In this document: positions 21,494 through 31,783 of the stretch, piece by piece
Numbering within the stretch: position 1 is the first letter of the stretch
Layout: each line of letters opens with the position of its first letter
Position numbers and translations under genes: made by a program
Notes under the pieces: generated by a model
Databases searched by the model: none
What the model was told of the DNA's origin: nothing
The model's input: only the letters and a program-made list of their open reading frames with translations
Assembly: GCA_930367215.1 (NCBI GenBank)
Contig: OV884059.1
Span: 147,806,511-147,870,510 of the forward strand
From: Pollenia angustigena
Taxonomy: Eukaryota > Arthropoda > Insecta > Diptera > Polleniidae
Reading direction: 5' to 3'
DNA length: 64,000 nucleotides

Positions 21494-24286
21494 ATGAATT
21501 CGGTTGAAAACTTCGGCAAAATAGCTTCTGATGGCAGTACAATTAATGCCGTTATTAACCCAGAAAACTTGAATATTTTGCATTTTAATGCACAAAGTTT
21601 AGTGCCGCGGGAAAGTAACACTAAATTTGACGAAATTCGATATCTTATGGATGGTTGTTCTTTAGACGTTTTAGGAGTAACAGAAACATGGTATAATGAT
21701 TTTCTTTATGATTCTGCAGTTTCAATATCTGGATTTAATCTTTTTAGAAAAGATAGGAATGGTCGTAGAGGCGGTGGCGTTTGCCTTTACATACGAAATA
21801 ATTTAAAAATTGGAACTATATTTGACAATGTATTTGATGTAAGTGTTGAATCTCTTTTTGTAGAAGTAATTTTAGACGACAATAGGCTTGTTTTAGTTGG
21901 TGTAATTTACCTTCCCGATGGTCAATTTTCACGTTGTGAACATGTTATTGAACATTTCTCTTCAAGATATAATAATATAATCCTTATGGGGGACTTTAAT
22001 ACCGATATCTTTTCTAATAGCTTTATTGTACGAGAAATTTGTGAACGTTTAAACTTACATATAGTACATAATTCGTTACCAACCCATTACTCACCGCAGC
22101 ATGGGTCAACTTCTCTCATAGATTTTTTCCTTGTTTCTGACTTTGAGTTAATTAGTCGTCAAGATCAATTTCAAATTCCGTCACTTAATTCTTATCACTC
22201 AGCAGTTTTTATTTCGTATAGTCTACCACGTAACCACAGTGTTAATGCTTTTTATTATCAAGATTATAGCCAACTTAATTACGATCAGTGTGTCTCTCAG
22301 TTAGAATCAATGGATTTTTCTGGTGTATATGAGAGCTTAAATATTGATGATAGTGTAGAATGTTTCAATGCAAATTTACTTCATTTATTTGAGAATAATG
22401 TTCCGGTCCGAAGAATAGTCAATAGAGGAAATAATGATTGGATGAATGATACTTTAATTCATAATGCTAAACGAGTTAGAAACTTGGCATATCGCGCTTA
22501 TAAAGAAAATAGAACTAATGATAACTATGCAATATTTTGTAGGGCCAGAAACAAATTAAAAAATGTTATAAGGTCAATTCGTAAAAAATACTGTCTGAGA
22601 TTTTTTTCAACATGCAATCAGCAGCAATTATGGCGTAAAATCAGATCTGTTGGGATTCTAAAACCATCCGGAAGTAACAGATTCCCAGTTTGTTTAGATG
22701 AGTTTAATGAATTTTCCCGCTTGCCTCAAATTTCAAATGATAACAATCTACATATACCTCTTACCGAAGGATTTAGTTTTGCTAACGTTACAGAAAATGA
22801 TGTTTTAAGTGCAGTTCTTAGTATTAAATCTCAAGCAGTCGGAGTAGATCATATACATATAAGATTTCTAAAATTTATTGCCTTGCCTGTTTTGCCACAT
22901 CTAACATTTATTATTAATAGAGTATTGACCACTTCAGTTGTTCCTTATATCTGGAAAATTGGTAGGATAGTACCGATTCCAAAAGTGAAGACGCCTAGTA
23001 ACTGTTCCGATTTTCGTCCAATCAGTATCTTATCAGTCTGTTGTAAAGTTTTGGAAATTATTATTAGGGATCAGATGTTAACACACCTTAACAATGGTAA
23101 TATGATTCATCCCCAGCAATCAGGATTTAGAAAGGGATTTAGCACTACTGGCATTCTTTTAGATGTAACTGAGTCTATTAGAGAAAATCTTGATAAAGAA
23201 CGTGTCAGTATTCTGATATTTCTTGATTATTGTAAAGCATTTGACTCAATTAGTCATCCTAAATTAATTACTAAACTCTCCAGAATATTCGGCTTCAGCT
23301 CTAGTGCGTGCAATCTCATTTACTCGTTTCTATCTGGACGTAGTCAATATGTCCAAGTAGAACATGAGGTTTCTCGGATGGTTTCAACTTATCGTGGTGT
23401 GCCTCAGGGTTCTATTTTAGGTCCATTATTATTTCTCTTATACGTAAATGATTTATTTCATGAATTATCTTTCTTAAAAGGTTATACTTATGCTGATGAT
23501 ATGCAATTGCTGGCAACATTTGACACATCATCTTTAAGTATTTCTAAAGAGCAGATTAACATTGAACTCACCCGTTTAGTTGAATGGTCAAAATGCAATT
23601 TTTTACAATTAAACCCTACAAAATGCAAAGTTATGATATTTTCCAAACACCCTATAGATATTAACATTTTACTTGATAATGAGTCGTTAGAAGTTGTTAC
23701 ACATTATAAGACACTTGGCATTATTTTGGATGATCATTTAACATTCAATCATCACATTAATTCTGTTATTTCTCGAATCTCTTGGACGTTACGTAGGTTG
23801 TATAATGTTGCATTTTATTTACCTTTATCGATAAAGCGACGAATTGCTTTATCTTTATGTTTACCCTTATTAATTTATGGCATTGAAGTTTATTCCTGCA
23901 CCTCTGTAATGAATAGGTCTAGATTGAGAGTCTGTTTTAATAAGGTAATTCGGTATATTTATGGTGTTCGTATTGATAATCATGTCTCTGAATATTACCT
24001 AGATTTATTTGGTTGTTCTTTTGAAAAATATATTGAATTAAGGCAAATATTATTTTTTTACAAAACAATAAAATATTGTAAACCCGATTATCTTATGAGT
24101 AAATTTCATTTTGCCATTTCTAATAGAACACATTCTTTAATATATCCTGCATACTCTTATTCAGTTATGGAAATGTCGTTTCGTATAATCGTTTCACGGA
24201 TATGGAATAGGGTGGTACCGTATCGTGAACGAGAATTTTCTCACTCTTTATCAAAATTTAAACAAATTTTCTTATCGAATTTATAA
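21494..24286 (+). CDS. LINE ORF2: endonuclease-reverse transcriptase, 930 residues, intact
   Basis: The start ATG reads MNSVENFGKIASDG, matching the ORF2 starts of copies 1 and 4 (…LGP..SDN). The endonuclease spans about residues 25-250: ILHFNAQSL, GVTETW, GRRGGGVCLYI, GVIYLPDG, MGDFNTDIF, LIDFFLVSD and SYHSAV. The RT spans about 480-720: RPISILSVCCKVLE, FLDYCKAFDSISH, GVPQGSILGPLLFLLYVNDL and the catalytic YADDMQLL. A C-terminal domain (LYNVAFYLPLSIKRR, YGVRIDNHVSEYY) follows. The enzyme nicks target DNA and copies its RNA in place. Motifs place it in the CR1/L2/Daphne-type assemblage; the exact clade is uncertain. There are no stops or frameshifts, unlike all its relatives here. With ORF1 truncated this copy cannot move autonomously in full, but its enzyme could be functional. 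Confidence 0.9.
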   Translation: MNSVENFGKIASDGSTINAVINPENLNILHFNAQSLVPRESNTKFDEIRYLMDGCSLDVLGVTETWYNDFLYDSAVSISGFNLFRKDRNGRRGGGVCLYIRNNLKIGTIFDNVFDVSVESLFVEVILDDNRLVLVGVIYLPDGQFSRCEHVIEHFSSRYNNIILMGDFNTDIFSNSFIVREICERLNLHIVHNSLPTHYSPQHGSTSLIDFFLVSDFELISRQDQFQIPSLNSYHSAVFISYSLPRNHSVNAFYYQDYSQLNYDQCVSQLESMDFSGVYESLNIDDSVECFNANLLHLFENNVPVRRIVNRGNNDWMNDTLIHNAKRVRNLAYRAYKENRTNDNYAIFCRARNKLKNVIRSIRKKYCLRFFSTCNQQQLWRKIRSVGILKPSGSNRFPVCLDEFNEFSRLPQISNDNNLHIPLTEGFSFANVTENDVLSAVLSIKSQAVGVDHIHIRFLKFIALPVLPHLTFIINRVLTTSVVPYIWKIGRIVPIPKVKTPSNCSDFRPISILSVCCKVLEIIIRDQMLTHLNNGNMIHPQQSGFRKGFSTTGILLDVTESIRENLDKERVSILIFLDYCKAFDSISHPKLITKLSRIFGFSSSACNLIYSFLSGRSQYVQVEHEVSRMVSTYRGVPQGSILGPLLFLLYVNDLFHELSFLKGYTYADDMQLLATFDTSSLSISKEQINIELTRLVEWSKCNFLQLNPTKCKVMIFSKHPIDINILLDNESLEVVTHYKTLGIILDDHLTFNHHINSVISRISWTLRRLYNVAFYLPLSIKRRIALSLCLPLLIYGIEVYSCTSVMNRSRLRVCFNKVIRYIYGVRIDNHVSEYYLDLFGCSFEKYIELRQILFFYKTIKYCKPDYLMSKFHFAISNRTHSLIYPAYSYSVMEMSFRIIVSRIWNRVVPYREREFSHSLSKFKQIFLSNL

Positions 24287-24800
24287 GAGACTTAACTTTT
24301 CTTTAAAAATATATAGGTGTGATATATGCATATCTGTTATTTTTATAACTTATTCACTCACTAATGAAGATACTCCTCTACTTTCATTGCAAATGAAAGT
24401 TGTAATGACAATTTTATTAAAGTTCTTGAGTATACCCAGTATTTATTGCTGAATAATAAACACAATTTAATTTTAACTTATTTGAACATTAATGAGTGCA
24501 AAATAAATGTAAAATAAATATCATTAAATGTTTTAGGTTTTTTTTATATTTTTTATATTGTTGCCATCTTATGGGCTACCTCAGTTTTGCCATAGCTTTC
24601 TTCCCGAAATTTTTTATTGCATTAGGTGTGTGTAAATCCCAATATTTTTTAGATTAAGTATTATTGTTAAGTGAAATTATTATATGAATTATAATTTAAG
24701 TTCTTAATTTTACTCTCGTTCTCATTGTAGACTAGCCAACTAGGCCCTACGGGCTTGCGGCATTCATTTTTAATAAATAAATAAATAAATAAATAAATAA

Positions 24801-24970
24801 GTATAAAGGATGTTAAAAAAGAAACTAATAATGGAAGCTTGATGATCAACATCAATGGAATTAAAAAATGTATTAGTGTCAAATTCTGATATAACGGAAA
24901 ATATACCCTCCCAATCAATATTATTAAAGTCTTTATATTCAATCAACTTATCTGTATTTATGACATCCAA
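24801..24970 (-). pseudogene. LINE copy 2 ORF2, segment between EN and RT
   Basis: The minus reading ...LIEYKDFNNIDWEGIFSVIS...HQASIISFFFNILY corresponds to the linker after the endonuclease in copy 3 (YYQDYSQLNYDQCVSQLES...NLLHLFENN). It is followed, across copy 3, by PTVRKK at 20828. Upstream coding (the endonuclease) is lost at the palindrome 24894-25040. Confidence 0.75.
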
Positions 24971-25040
24971 CCATAAATACAGATAAGTTGATTGAATATA
25001 AAGACTTTAATAATATTGATTGGGAGGGTATATTTTCCGT
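24894..25040. repeat. Perfect 69 bp inverted duplication with 9 nt spacer
   Basis: Arms at 24894-24962 and 24972-25040 are exact reverse complements by base-by-base reading, with spacer ACATCCAAC. The left arm is LINE copy 2 coding sequence at its 5' truncation point, so the right arm is an inverted copy of the element's own 5' end. Confidence 0.95.
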
Positions 25041-25044
25041 CCCA

Positions 25045-25112
25045 ATGTTTTGTTTTTGTTTTAAATTTAATTTTCTATGCGAATGTTAACGTGTGACATC
25101 GTGGGCCTGGCT
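25045..25112. mobile_element. PIF/Harbinger-like palindromic MITE, right half
   Basis: The reading TTGTTTTAAATTTAATTTTC...ATGCGAATGTTAACG...GGCCTGGCTG then TTA is the mirror of 17583-17639. The two halves flank the combined LINE copy 2/3 insertion of about 7.4 kb. Confidence 0.75.
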
Positions 25113-25888
25113 GTTAATAATTTTGTTTTCTTAAAAAAATTATCATTTAAAAAAAATATACTGAGGAGTTGTCTAGGTTTTGTCCGATACTGTATACCGT
25201 TATTTCGAAAATGGAGGAGGTTGCTCAACATATCGACCAGCGCGAAATTAACGTATGTTACAAAAGCCCAATTTTACAGGAGAGCCATTTTTCTACTTTT
25301 CTCTGCTATCACTTGCAATATCAAAATGAAAATACACATTCAATTTTTGGAGCAACATAGTGGAATTCGCCTATAATATTTTGTCAGGTGACGTCTCTTT
25401 GAATGTAGAACAAGATTGCATCAAAATTTCAATTTCAAAAAAATTGGCATTTGTACGCCTTCAGAAAGATAGACATTTTGCAAAAATTGTTTTACCTGGA
25501 AAATTTTTTTTATCATTATTAAATTCGGAACCTTGTTGTCCAAAATATTGAGCAAAATAAGAGCATATCGTACGTGACATAAAACGGAAGTGATTTTGGG
25601 GTGATTGTAAAAAAATACGAAGATCTGCGAATTGTGGGAGGTTTTTCTTATTTTTCATTTATAATCCGTAATTGGAAAAAAAAATTTTTTTGGATGGTTT
25701 TATAACAGAGTTCCGAATATTCATTCACTATCAGGGTTGCCGAACATGGTCTTTTCCCACCAAATTTGGTCGGATATTTTTGGTTTGGTCGGATGGTAGG
25801 CCAAACCTAATTTTGGTCGGTTTTAAAAAATTGGACGGATAGCAGACAATTACAAATCTCATAGCTTTTTTACCAAACACATTTTTTT
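25113..25888. other. Repeat-derived AT-rich stretch
   Basis: The part to about 25200 resembles 10640-10760 (reversed). Beyond it no gene is recognised; short open frames of 60-99 codons show no family motifs. CAGGGTTGCCGAACATGG near 25733 looks like a hAT terminus but no matching right end was found. Confidence 0.4.
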
Positions 25889-26145
25889 TTGATTGTTGAT
25901 GAAACTATGGATATGGTATTGATATTACGTTAGGAGCAAGTTACTTTGACGGTGTTAGCTTAATAAAGGATAGCTTTGTCATCTTATTCGAGCTTACCAA
26001 GTCAGATGCCGTTTAAATTTTTCTTCTTATAAAAAACTTTTTATCAACAAACAATATTTCTATACAAAATTTGATCGGATTGGCAACAAACGGCGATCAC
26101 GCCTTGACTGGAACTGTTGGTAAGCTTATAGCCTATCCATCGATG
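25889..26145 (+). pseudogene. Degenerate hAT transposase relic
   Basis: Separate short readings follow the order of a hAT transposase core: FLIVDETMDM near 25890 and, in shifted frames, SYFDGVSLIKDSFVILFEL and NLIGLATNGDHALTG near 26070-26115. Family members show ...DESTD..., FLDL.EL... and K..GF.TDGA..M.G. Multiple frameshifts and stops. This is recognition by eye and needs a profile search. Confidence 0.5.
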
Positions 26146-26766
26146 TCAAACGTAGATTTCGTTCGCTTAAATTACATGTAAAACAAAGACAATATTGTAT
26201 AACTTGTTTTCGTTTTAAATGTAAGTTAATCGTACGAAGCCTTCGTTCAGAAATAGATTAACAGGCAGTAATCTTACTTAGTAATGCAAAAAATAGTAAG
26301 GTTCTTTGTGGTAATATTTAAAGTTTTTTCACATAGTCCTAAAAGAATTTCAGGAACTATGTTCTGTATTAAGTGTTTCTTATACAAGAACAGCGGGATG
26401 CTTTGATACTGTATTTTGAAACATACCCAGGTAGAAAAAGACAATCACCACGACACTGTGCCGACGTTGCAGGGGGTGCTATCAACATCAATACAACGCA
26501 CTGTTTACCAAATTTACAATGTTGTCACAATATTAGAATGATAACGCCAAATGTGCGTCTTCCAACTCTTCTTTTTAGTGTTATCACAGTACTGTAAATT
26601 TAAATTTACAATGTTGGAATTTACAACGTAGTCACAACCATCTTCCGACTCTTATTTTCAATATTGTTACAAATATAAATTCGCTAATAATTAAGCAAAA
26701 ATTTGTTTATTTTCAAACCTAAAATAGTTTTTGTGTTTTCATTTTAATACGACACTATTAAATTAA
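26146..26766. other. AT-rich stretch with local direct repeats
   Basis: Around 26240-26270, GTTCAGAAATAG...ACAGGCAGTAAT recalls the PIF/Harbinger-like MITE end. At 26510-26670 two imperfect copies of AATTTACAATGTTG...CATCTTCCAACTCTT-like text repeat. No gene is seen. Confidence 0.45.
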
Positions 26767-27443
26767 TCACCCCTATCGTGAATAACAAGTGGAATTTTTG
26801 TTCCCATGAAATTTTCATTTCCCTCGAAGGGAAAAAAGCAATCGTGAATCTCATGTGAAAAATTTTTCACGCTATCAGTTCCAGTGAATGTAAAAAAAGA
26901 AGAAATATTAAAAAAATTAAAAATCAATGAAATTTTTGTTCAAAAATATTCAAGTATATATTTTAAAGAAAAGTTAAAATAATAAAGCAAAATATTTAGT
27001 ATTGGAGGGATAGTTTGATTACAACGTTAGTTTTTTGCACTTTTTAAATTTAATATAGTAAAATATTTTCCAAAATTCTGCCACTAAGTCAATCGAAAGT
27101 TTCACAAGTCCGCAGGCAATCTACCTGTTGCTTTGCATTTTGTTGAGCAATATATCGGTTTGTGCCTTTTTAACTTTATTAACCCTTAATATTCGATATA
27201 AAGGAGGAGCCTCTAACATACATGTTCTGTTCCCTAGCAAAAATAAAGTGAGAAAATCTAAGGGAAATGTGAACAAATTACGAGGGAAAAATTTTTTCAC
27301 GATAAGGGGAATTTTTTCCCGTGAACATTTTTTCACGTTATTGTTCTCCTTTGAATTACATTTTTTCATGGGAGTTGTTCATGATCGCAAATATGTGAAA
27401 AGGGGAAAAATTACGAGGGAAAAATTTTTCACTATAGGGGTAA
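26767..27443 (+). mobile_element. TCACCCC MITE family, complete copy C
   Basis: It runs from TCACCCCTATCGTGAATAAC to TTTTTCACTATAGGGGTAA, with further inverted segments inside (Rich in GTGAAAAAT and CATGGGA motifs), about 677 bp. It has no transposase; the 114-codon open frame across its right half is a repeat shadow. It serves as reference for the broken copies at 4015, 10957/11580/17160, 11041 and 55096. Confidence 0.8.
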
Positions 27444-27787
27444 ATAAGACTAAATTTTTGTATATGGGCTAATCCGAAAATTTTTAAACCAAAGGCAGAA
27501 ATTTAAAGTTGCCCAAAATCCAAATATTTGTTAATGGAATAATAGCATACATATTTAAGCTTCAAAATATAGAAGCAATAAGGTTTAAGGGTGGTTTGTT
27601 TGTTCTTGGCAAAGGCTAACCTAAATGTACCTCTTGCTTTCATTTATTCTTAAAAAAAGGGTATTTTCCATTGTCAAAAAAGTGGGCAAAACAGTCGTTT
27701 CACAATTTAGCGTTTAGGAAAACTTAAATTTGTTTAATTTTCTTTTATTTAAGATAAAAATCATATTTGTAAGTTATCTAATACTAG
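27444..27787. other. AT-rich stretch, nothing recognised
   Basis: No reading frame or repeat terminus was recognised between the MITE and the tandem array. Confidence 0.4.
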
Positions 27788-29920
27788 CTTAACCCGGTGC
27801 GCTTCGCAACACTGCTTTAACCATTTTATCGATTGAGATATATTTAATATATGCATCCTATGGAAGGTATTTCTCCCCTGCGCCTACCCGCTTAATTTTT
27901 ATTTTTAAAAGTGTAGTATACCATAAGAGTGACTTCTACAAAGTTTGAACATTCTCACTTTAACAGTTTTTCAGATATTAAGCATTGGCGTCCTATAGGG
28001 TGTAACACTTCCCCCGCTGCTATTTTATTTCAATTTTGGGGCTCAGAGGATCCTACTACCAAAAGTTCAACAAAATGCTTGCAGCGACTCTTATTAATAT
28101 GTCTATCTATGAGGGGAACTGCTCCTCCTCTGTCTACCCCGCCCATTACTATATTGAAATTTAAAGTTTGCCATAATAGTAGTTTTAACTACGTTTGAAG
28201 ACTAGCCCTTTAATAGTTCTTCAGTTGAGCGATATTTAATATATGCATCCTATGAGAGGTATTTCCCCCCTGCGCCTACCCGCTCTATTTTTATTTTCAA
28301 TAGTGTAGTATACCATAAGAGTGACTTCTAGAAAGTTTGAACATTCTCACTATTACAGTTCTTAAGATATGCGATATTAAACATTGGCGTCCTATGGTGG
28401 GTACCACTTCCCCCGCTGCTATTTTGTTTCAATTTTGGGACTCAGAAGATCCTACTACCAAAAGTTCAACAAAATGCGTGCAGTGGCTGTTATTAATATT
28501 TCTATCTATGAGGGGTACTGCTCCTCTCCTGTCTTCCACGCCTATTTTTATATTGAAATTTATAGTTTACCCTAATAGTAGCTGTAACCACTTTTGAAGA
28601 CTTTACCTTTAATAGTTTTTCAGTTGAGCGATATTTAATATATGCATCCTATGTGAGGTGTTTTCCCCATGCGCCTACCCGCTTTATTTTTATTTTCAAA
28701 AGTGTAGTATACCATAAGAGTGACTTCCACAAAGTTTGAACATTCTCACTATAACAGTTTTTAAGATATCCGATATTAAACATTGGCGTCCTATGGGGGT
28801 AACACTTCCACCGCTGCTATTTTGCTTCAATTTTGGGGCTCAGAAGATCATACTACCAAAAGTTCAACAAATTGCTTGCAGCGGCTCTTCATTACATTTC
28901 TATCTATAAGGGGAACTGCTCCTCCTCTGTCTACCCCGCCCATTACTATATTGAAATTTAAAGTTTGCCATAATAGTAGTTTTAACTACGTTTGAAGACC
29001 CTCCCTTTAATAGTTCTTTAGTTGAGCGATATTTAATGTATGGATCCTATGGGAGGTATTTCCCCCCTGCGCCTATCCGCTTTATTTTTATTTTCAATAG
29101 TGTAGTATACCATATGAGTGACTTCTACAAAGTTTGAACATTCTCACTATAACAGTTCTAAAGATATGCGATGTTAAACATTGGCGTCCTATGGGGAAAA
29201 CCACTTCCCCGCTGCTACTTTATTTCAATTTTGGGACTCAGAAGATCCTACTACCAAAATTTCAACAAAATGCGTGCAGTGGCTCTTATTAATATTTCTA
29301 TCTATGAGGGGTACTGCTCCTCCCCTGTCTCTCCCGCCCATTTTTATATTGAAAATTTATAGTTTACTATAATAGTAGCTTAAACCACGTTTGAAGACTC
29401 TCCCTTTAATAGTTCTTCAGTTGAGCGATATTTAATGCATGCATCCTATGGGAGGTATTTCCCCCCCTGCGCCTACCCGCTTTATTTTTATTTTCAAAAG
29501 TGTAGTATACCATAAGAGTGACTTCTAGAAAGTTTGAACATTCTCACTATAACAGTTCTTAAGATATGCGATGTTAAACATTGGCGTCCTATGGGGGATT
29601 CAAATACCCCCGCTGCTATTTTATTTCAATTTCGGGGCTCAGAAGATCCTACTACAAAAAGTTTAGCAAAATGCGTCCAGCGGCTCTTAAGATATGCGAT
29701 AATAAATATTGGCATCCTATGGGGGGTACCAATTCCCCTGCCCCTATCGAAAAAATAAGTAGCCTATTTTATTTTTAGGGCTCACGTGATGTTACTGTAA
29801 AAATTTCAGGAAAATCGGTTCAGTAGTTTCGGAGTCTATAAGCCAACAAACAAACAAACAAACACACAAACACACAAACATACAAACATTTTTCATTTTT
29901 ATATATATATACATTGTTTA
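27788..29920 (+). repeat. Composite repeat: five units of about 397 bp plus RTE-like 3' tail
   Basis: It opens with TAGCTTAACCCGGTGCGCTTCG, a header common in insect dispersed repeats. About five diverged units follow, marked by TTTAATATATGCATCC at about 27843, 28233, 28634, 29029 and 29427. Each contains an ATTGGCGTCCTATGG phrase and a CTCAGAAGATCCTACTACCA phrase. It ends with AAAATCGGTTCAGTAGTTTC near 29812-29831, then CAAACAAACA and an AT run, as RTE-type 3' ends do. No coding sequence; small frames inside are shadows. Confidence 0.8.
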
Positions 29921-29926
29921 TACAAT

Positions 29927-30361
29927 AGCTCAATTCACAATCTTGTGCAAATGGTCTTGCATCGTAGCATTTGCAAAATAATATAGTAAATACTGTAGCA
30001 TACTTTTGGGAGCATTTGCAAAATGGTATAGTATATTTTTACTCTACACCAACAAAATATACAGCAATGCACTTGCTACTCTTTTGCAAATATGCAACGC
30101 CTAAAACCAATAGTTTATATTTACTCGACTTTTGCAACACTTGATTGTAAATCGACAGCTAACACTCTGTGAACCAAGCCAATCAAAAGTATACTACAGT
30201 ATTTACTATACCATTTTGCAAATGCTACGATGCAAGACCATTTGCACAGGATTGTGAATTGGGCTAATAACCATAATCCCAAAAGTATGCTATAGTATTT
30301 ACTATTACATTTTGCAAATGCTACGATGCAAGACCATTTGCACAAGATTGTGAATTGGGCT
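29927..30361. mobile_element. Foldback MITE (AGCCCAATTCACAATC ends)
   Basis: The left arm AGCTCAATTCACAATCTTG... and right arm ...CAAGATTGTGAATTGGGCT are inverted over about 75 bp. An additional inverted copy of the right arm lies at about 30183-30265, giving two tandem right arms. Interior phrases 'CATTTTGCAAATGCTACGAT' recur. No coding capacity. Confidence 0.8.
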
Positions 30362-30740
30362 AATGAATTTTAATAATTTTGTTTTCCAAACTAGCTTTAT
30401 AAACAGAGTTTTTTATGCACTTTAATCTGATGAAAAAAAGAAATACCTTTATTACACTTTTTTTTTTTAAATATAAATGACAAAGTGTGTAACGTCCGTA
30501 ACGGCATGAAAATATCCAAAAAATTTATTTTAATATTATGAGGTGGAAGTAAGTTTTTATAATGGATTTTCACCTGCTGAATCTGAATCTGGACTTAAAA
30601 TTGCTCTGGATTGCCGAAAAACTTCACCACAAAGTGACAAAAAGTGTGTTTAAATAACATGCGATCCCCCAATCGGCAACTTAAATTGAGATGAATTTCA
30701 AATTCTTCTGAAACCTAAAATAATTCCTGAATATTAATAA

Positions 30741-31307
30741 ACAACTATAAACCACTTTAAAGAAGAAGTTCTGTCTTGTAAAAACTTGGTGGTGAACTAT
30801 GAAAATGTAACGAGGAAGAAAATCCATGAGCTGGAATTATCCAACAATGTATTGCAACACCGTTTAAATCGTGCTGATGTTGTAATTTCTGGTTTACCTA
30901 AGGAGATTAAAGACTTGGAAAAAACTGTTCTTGATTTGTTTAATTATTTTAAAATAAGTATTGATGTAAAAGATATTTCCCAAGTGATTTACATTCGAAG
31001 AAATACATCCATTCTGTTGAAATGTAATAATATTTCACTTCGAGATAAATTGACGAAAGCCTATTTTAAAAACAAAAAACTAATTGGTGAAGATATTAAT
31101 AGTCGTGTCTATTTGAATGTCAACCTTACTCCTATGGCTGCTAAATTATTTAAATTTTGTCGATCCCTTATGAAAGAAAAGAAGATATGCAGTTTTAAAA
31201 TGATGAACGGAGCAATACCCAAATGTAAAATTAAGGTGCTGCCCAATGATGAAATTAAATATTTCGACTTTGATCAATGCTTCGATTTTTTTAGTGAGGC
31301 TGTCTAG
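30741..31307 (+). pseudogene. LINE ORF1-like protein (coiled coil plus L1/FP-type domain)
   Basis: The open frame extends back to a stop at 30738-30740, so the annotated methionine is not necessarily the true start. Residues VTRKKIHELELSNNVLQHRL look like the end of a coiled coil. ADVVISGLPKEIKDL, then SILLKCNNISLRDKLTKAYF and SRVYLNVNLTPMAAKLFKF, follow the order of the RRM-like and C-terminal domains of L1-type ORF1p. The same fold family includes the baculovirus FP protein domain. Such proteins bind LINE RNA as trimers. The N-terminus appears missing. It lies 477 bp upstream of ORF2. Confidence 0.7.
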
Positions 31308-31513
31308 GATATTTTGGTATATTGAGACTAGAATGTTAATATTAATTTTTTGTCTAATTCAAAAAACTTTGTAGTGTTGTATAAATTGAAAATTATTAAA
31401 AGTCATTCAGTTATAAACCTAAGCTTTGAATTTAATAACTAATAATCAGTATGTATTGAAAATAAATATTTCTTTCGTATATTTTTTTTTTTTTTTTTTT
31501 TTTTTTGAACTAA

Positions 31514-31652
31514 CTGCCGGTTTAACCATGTCGAACGTCATCTTTCGCATAGAAAATTATATTTAAAACAATAACAAAATTCGAAAATTTGTTTTTGTTT
31601 TAAATGTAATATTCTATGCGAACGTTAACGTTCGAAATCGTTGAACAGGCTG
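31514..31652. mobile_element. 139 bp PIF/Harbinger-like palindromic MITE
   Basis: The ends are CTGCCGGTTTAAC and GTTGAACAGGCTG, flanked by TAA on both sides (31511-31513, 31653-31655). The inner arms, CGCATAGAAAATTATATTT and its inverse, match the split copy at 17583/25045. It lies between ORF1 and ORF2 of LINE copy 4. Confidence 0.8.
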
Positions 31653-31783
31653 TAAGTATTAATTAAAAATTTAAAAATATTAATAAGTATTAATTTGTGT
31701 ATATTTTTTATTTAAATTTTAAATGATTTTTTTCTTTTTTAATATAAGGTTCTCCCCAACAACTAAATCTCGTTGCAGTTTTA

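Larger units (their letters stand above)
20829..24800 (+). mobile_element. CR1/L2-group LINE copy 3, 5' truncated, with intact ORF2
   Basis: It starts within the C-terminus of ORF1 (reading SRIYLNDNLSP), has a 430 bp inter-ORF spacer, an uninterrupted ORF2 (21494-24286), a 3' UTR with a GCCC-TAC-GGGC hairpin near 24752, and an AATAAATAAATA tail at about 24773-24800. It lies in opposite orientation inside LINE copy 2, since copy 2 coding sequence stops at 20828 and resumes at 24801. It is the youngest-looking LINE in the window. Confidence 0.9.

Noticed and set aside
27929..29778. Series of 60-89 codon open frames with similar sequences
   Set aside because: They are shadows of the 397 bp tandem repeat; frames differ between units.
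30741..31307. Baculovirus FP-type protein, suggesting a viral insert
   Set aside because: The same domain occurs in insect LINE ORF1 proteins, and a LINE ORF2 follows directly; no other viral gene is present.
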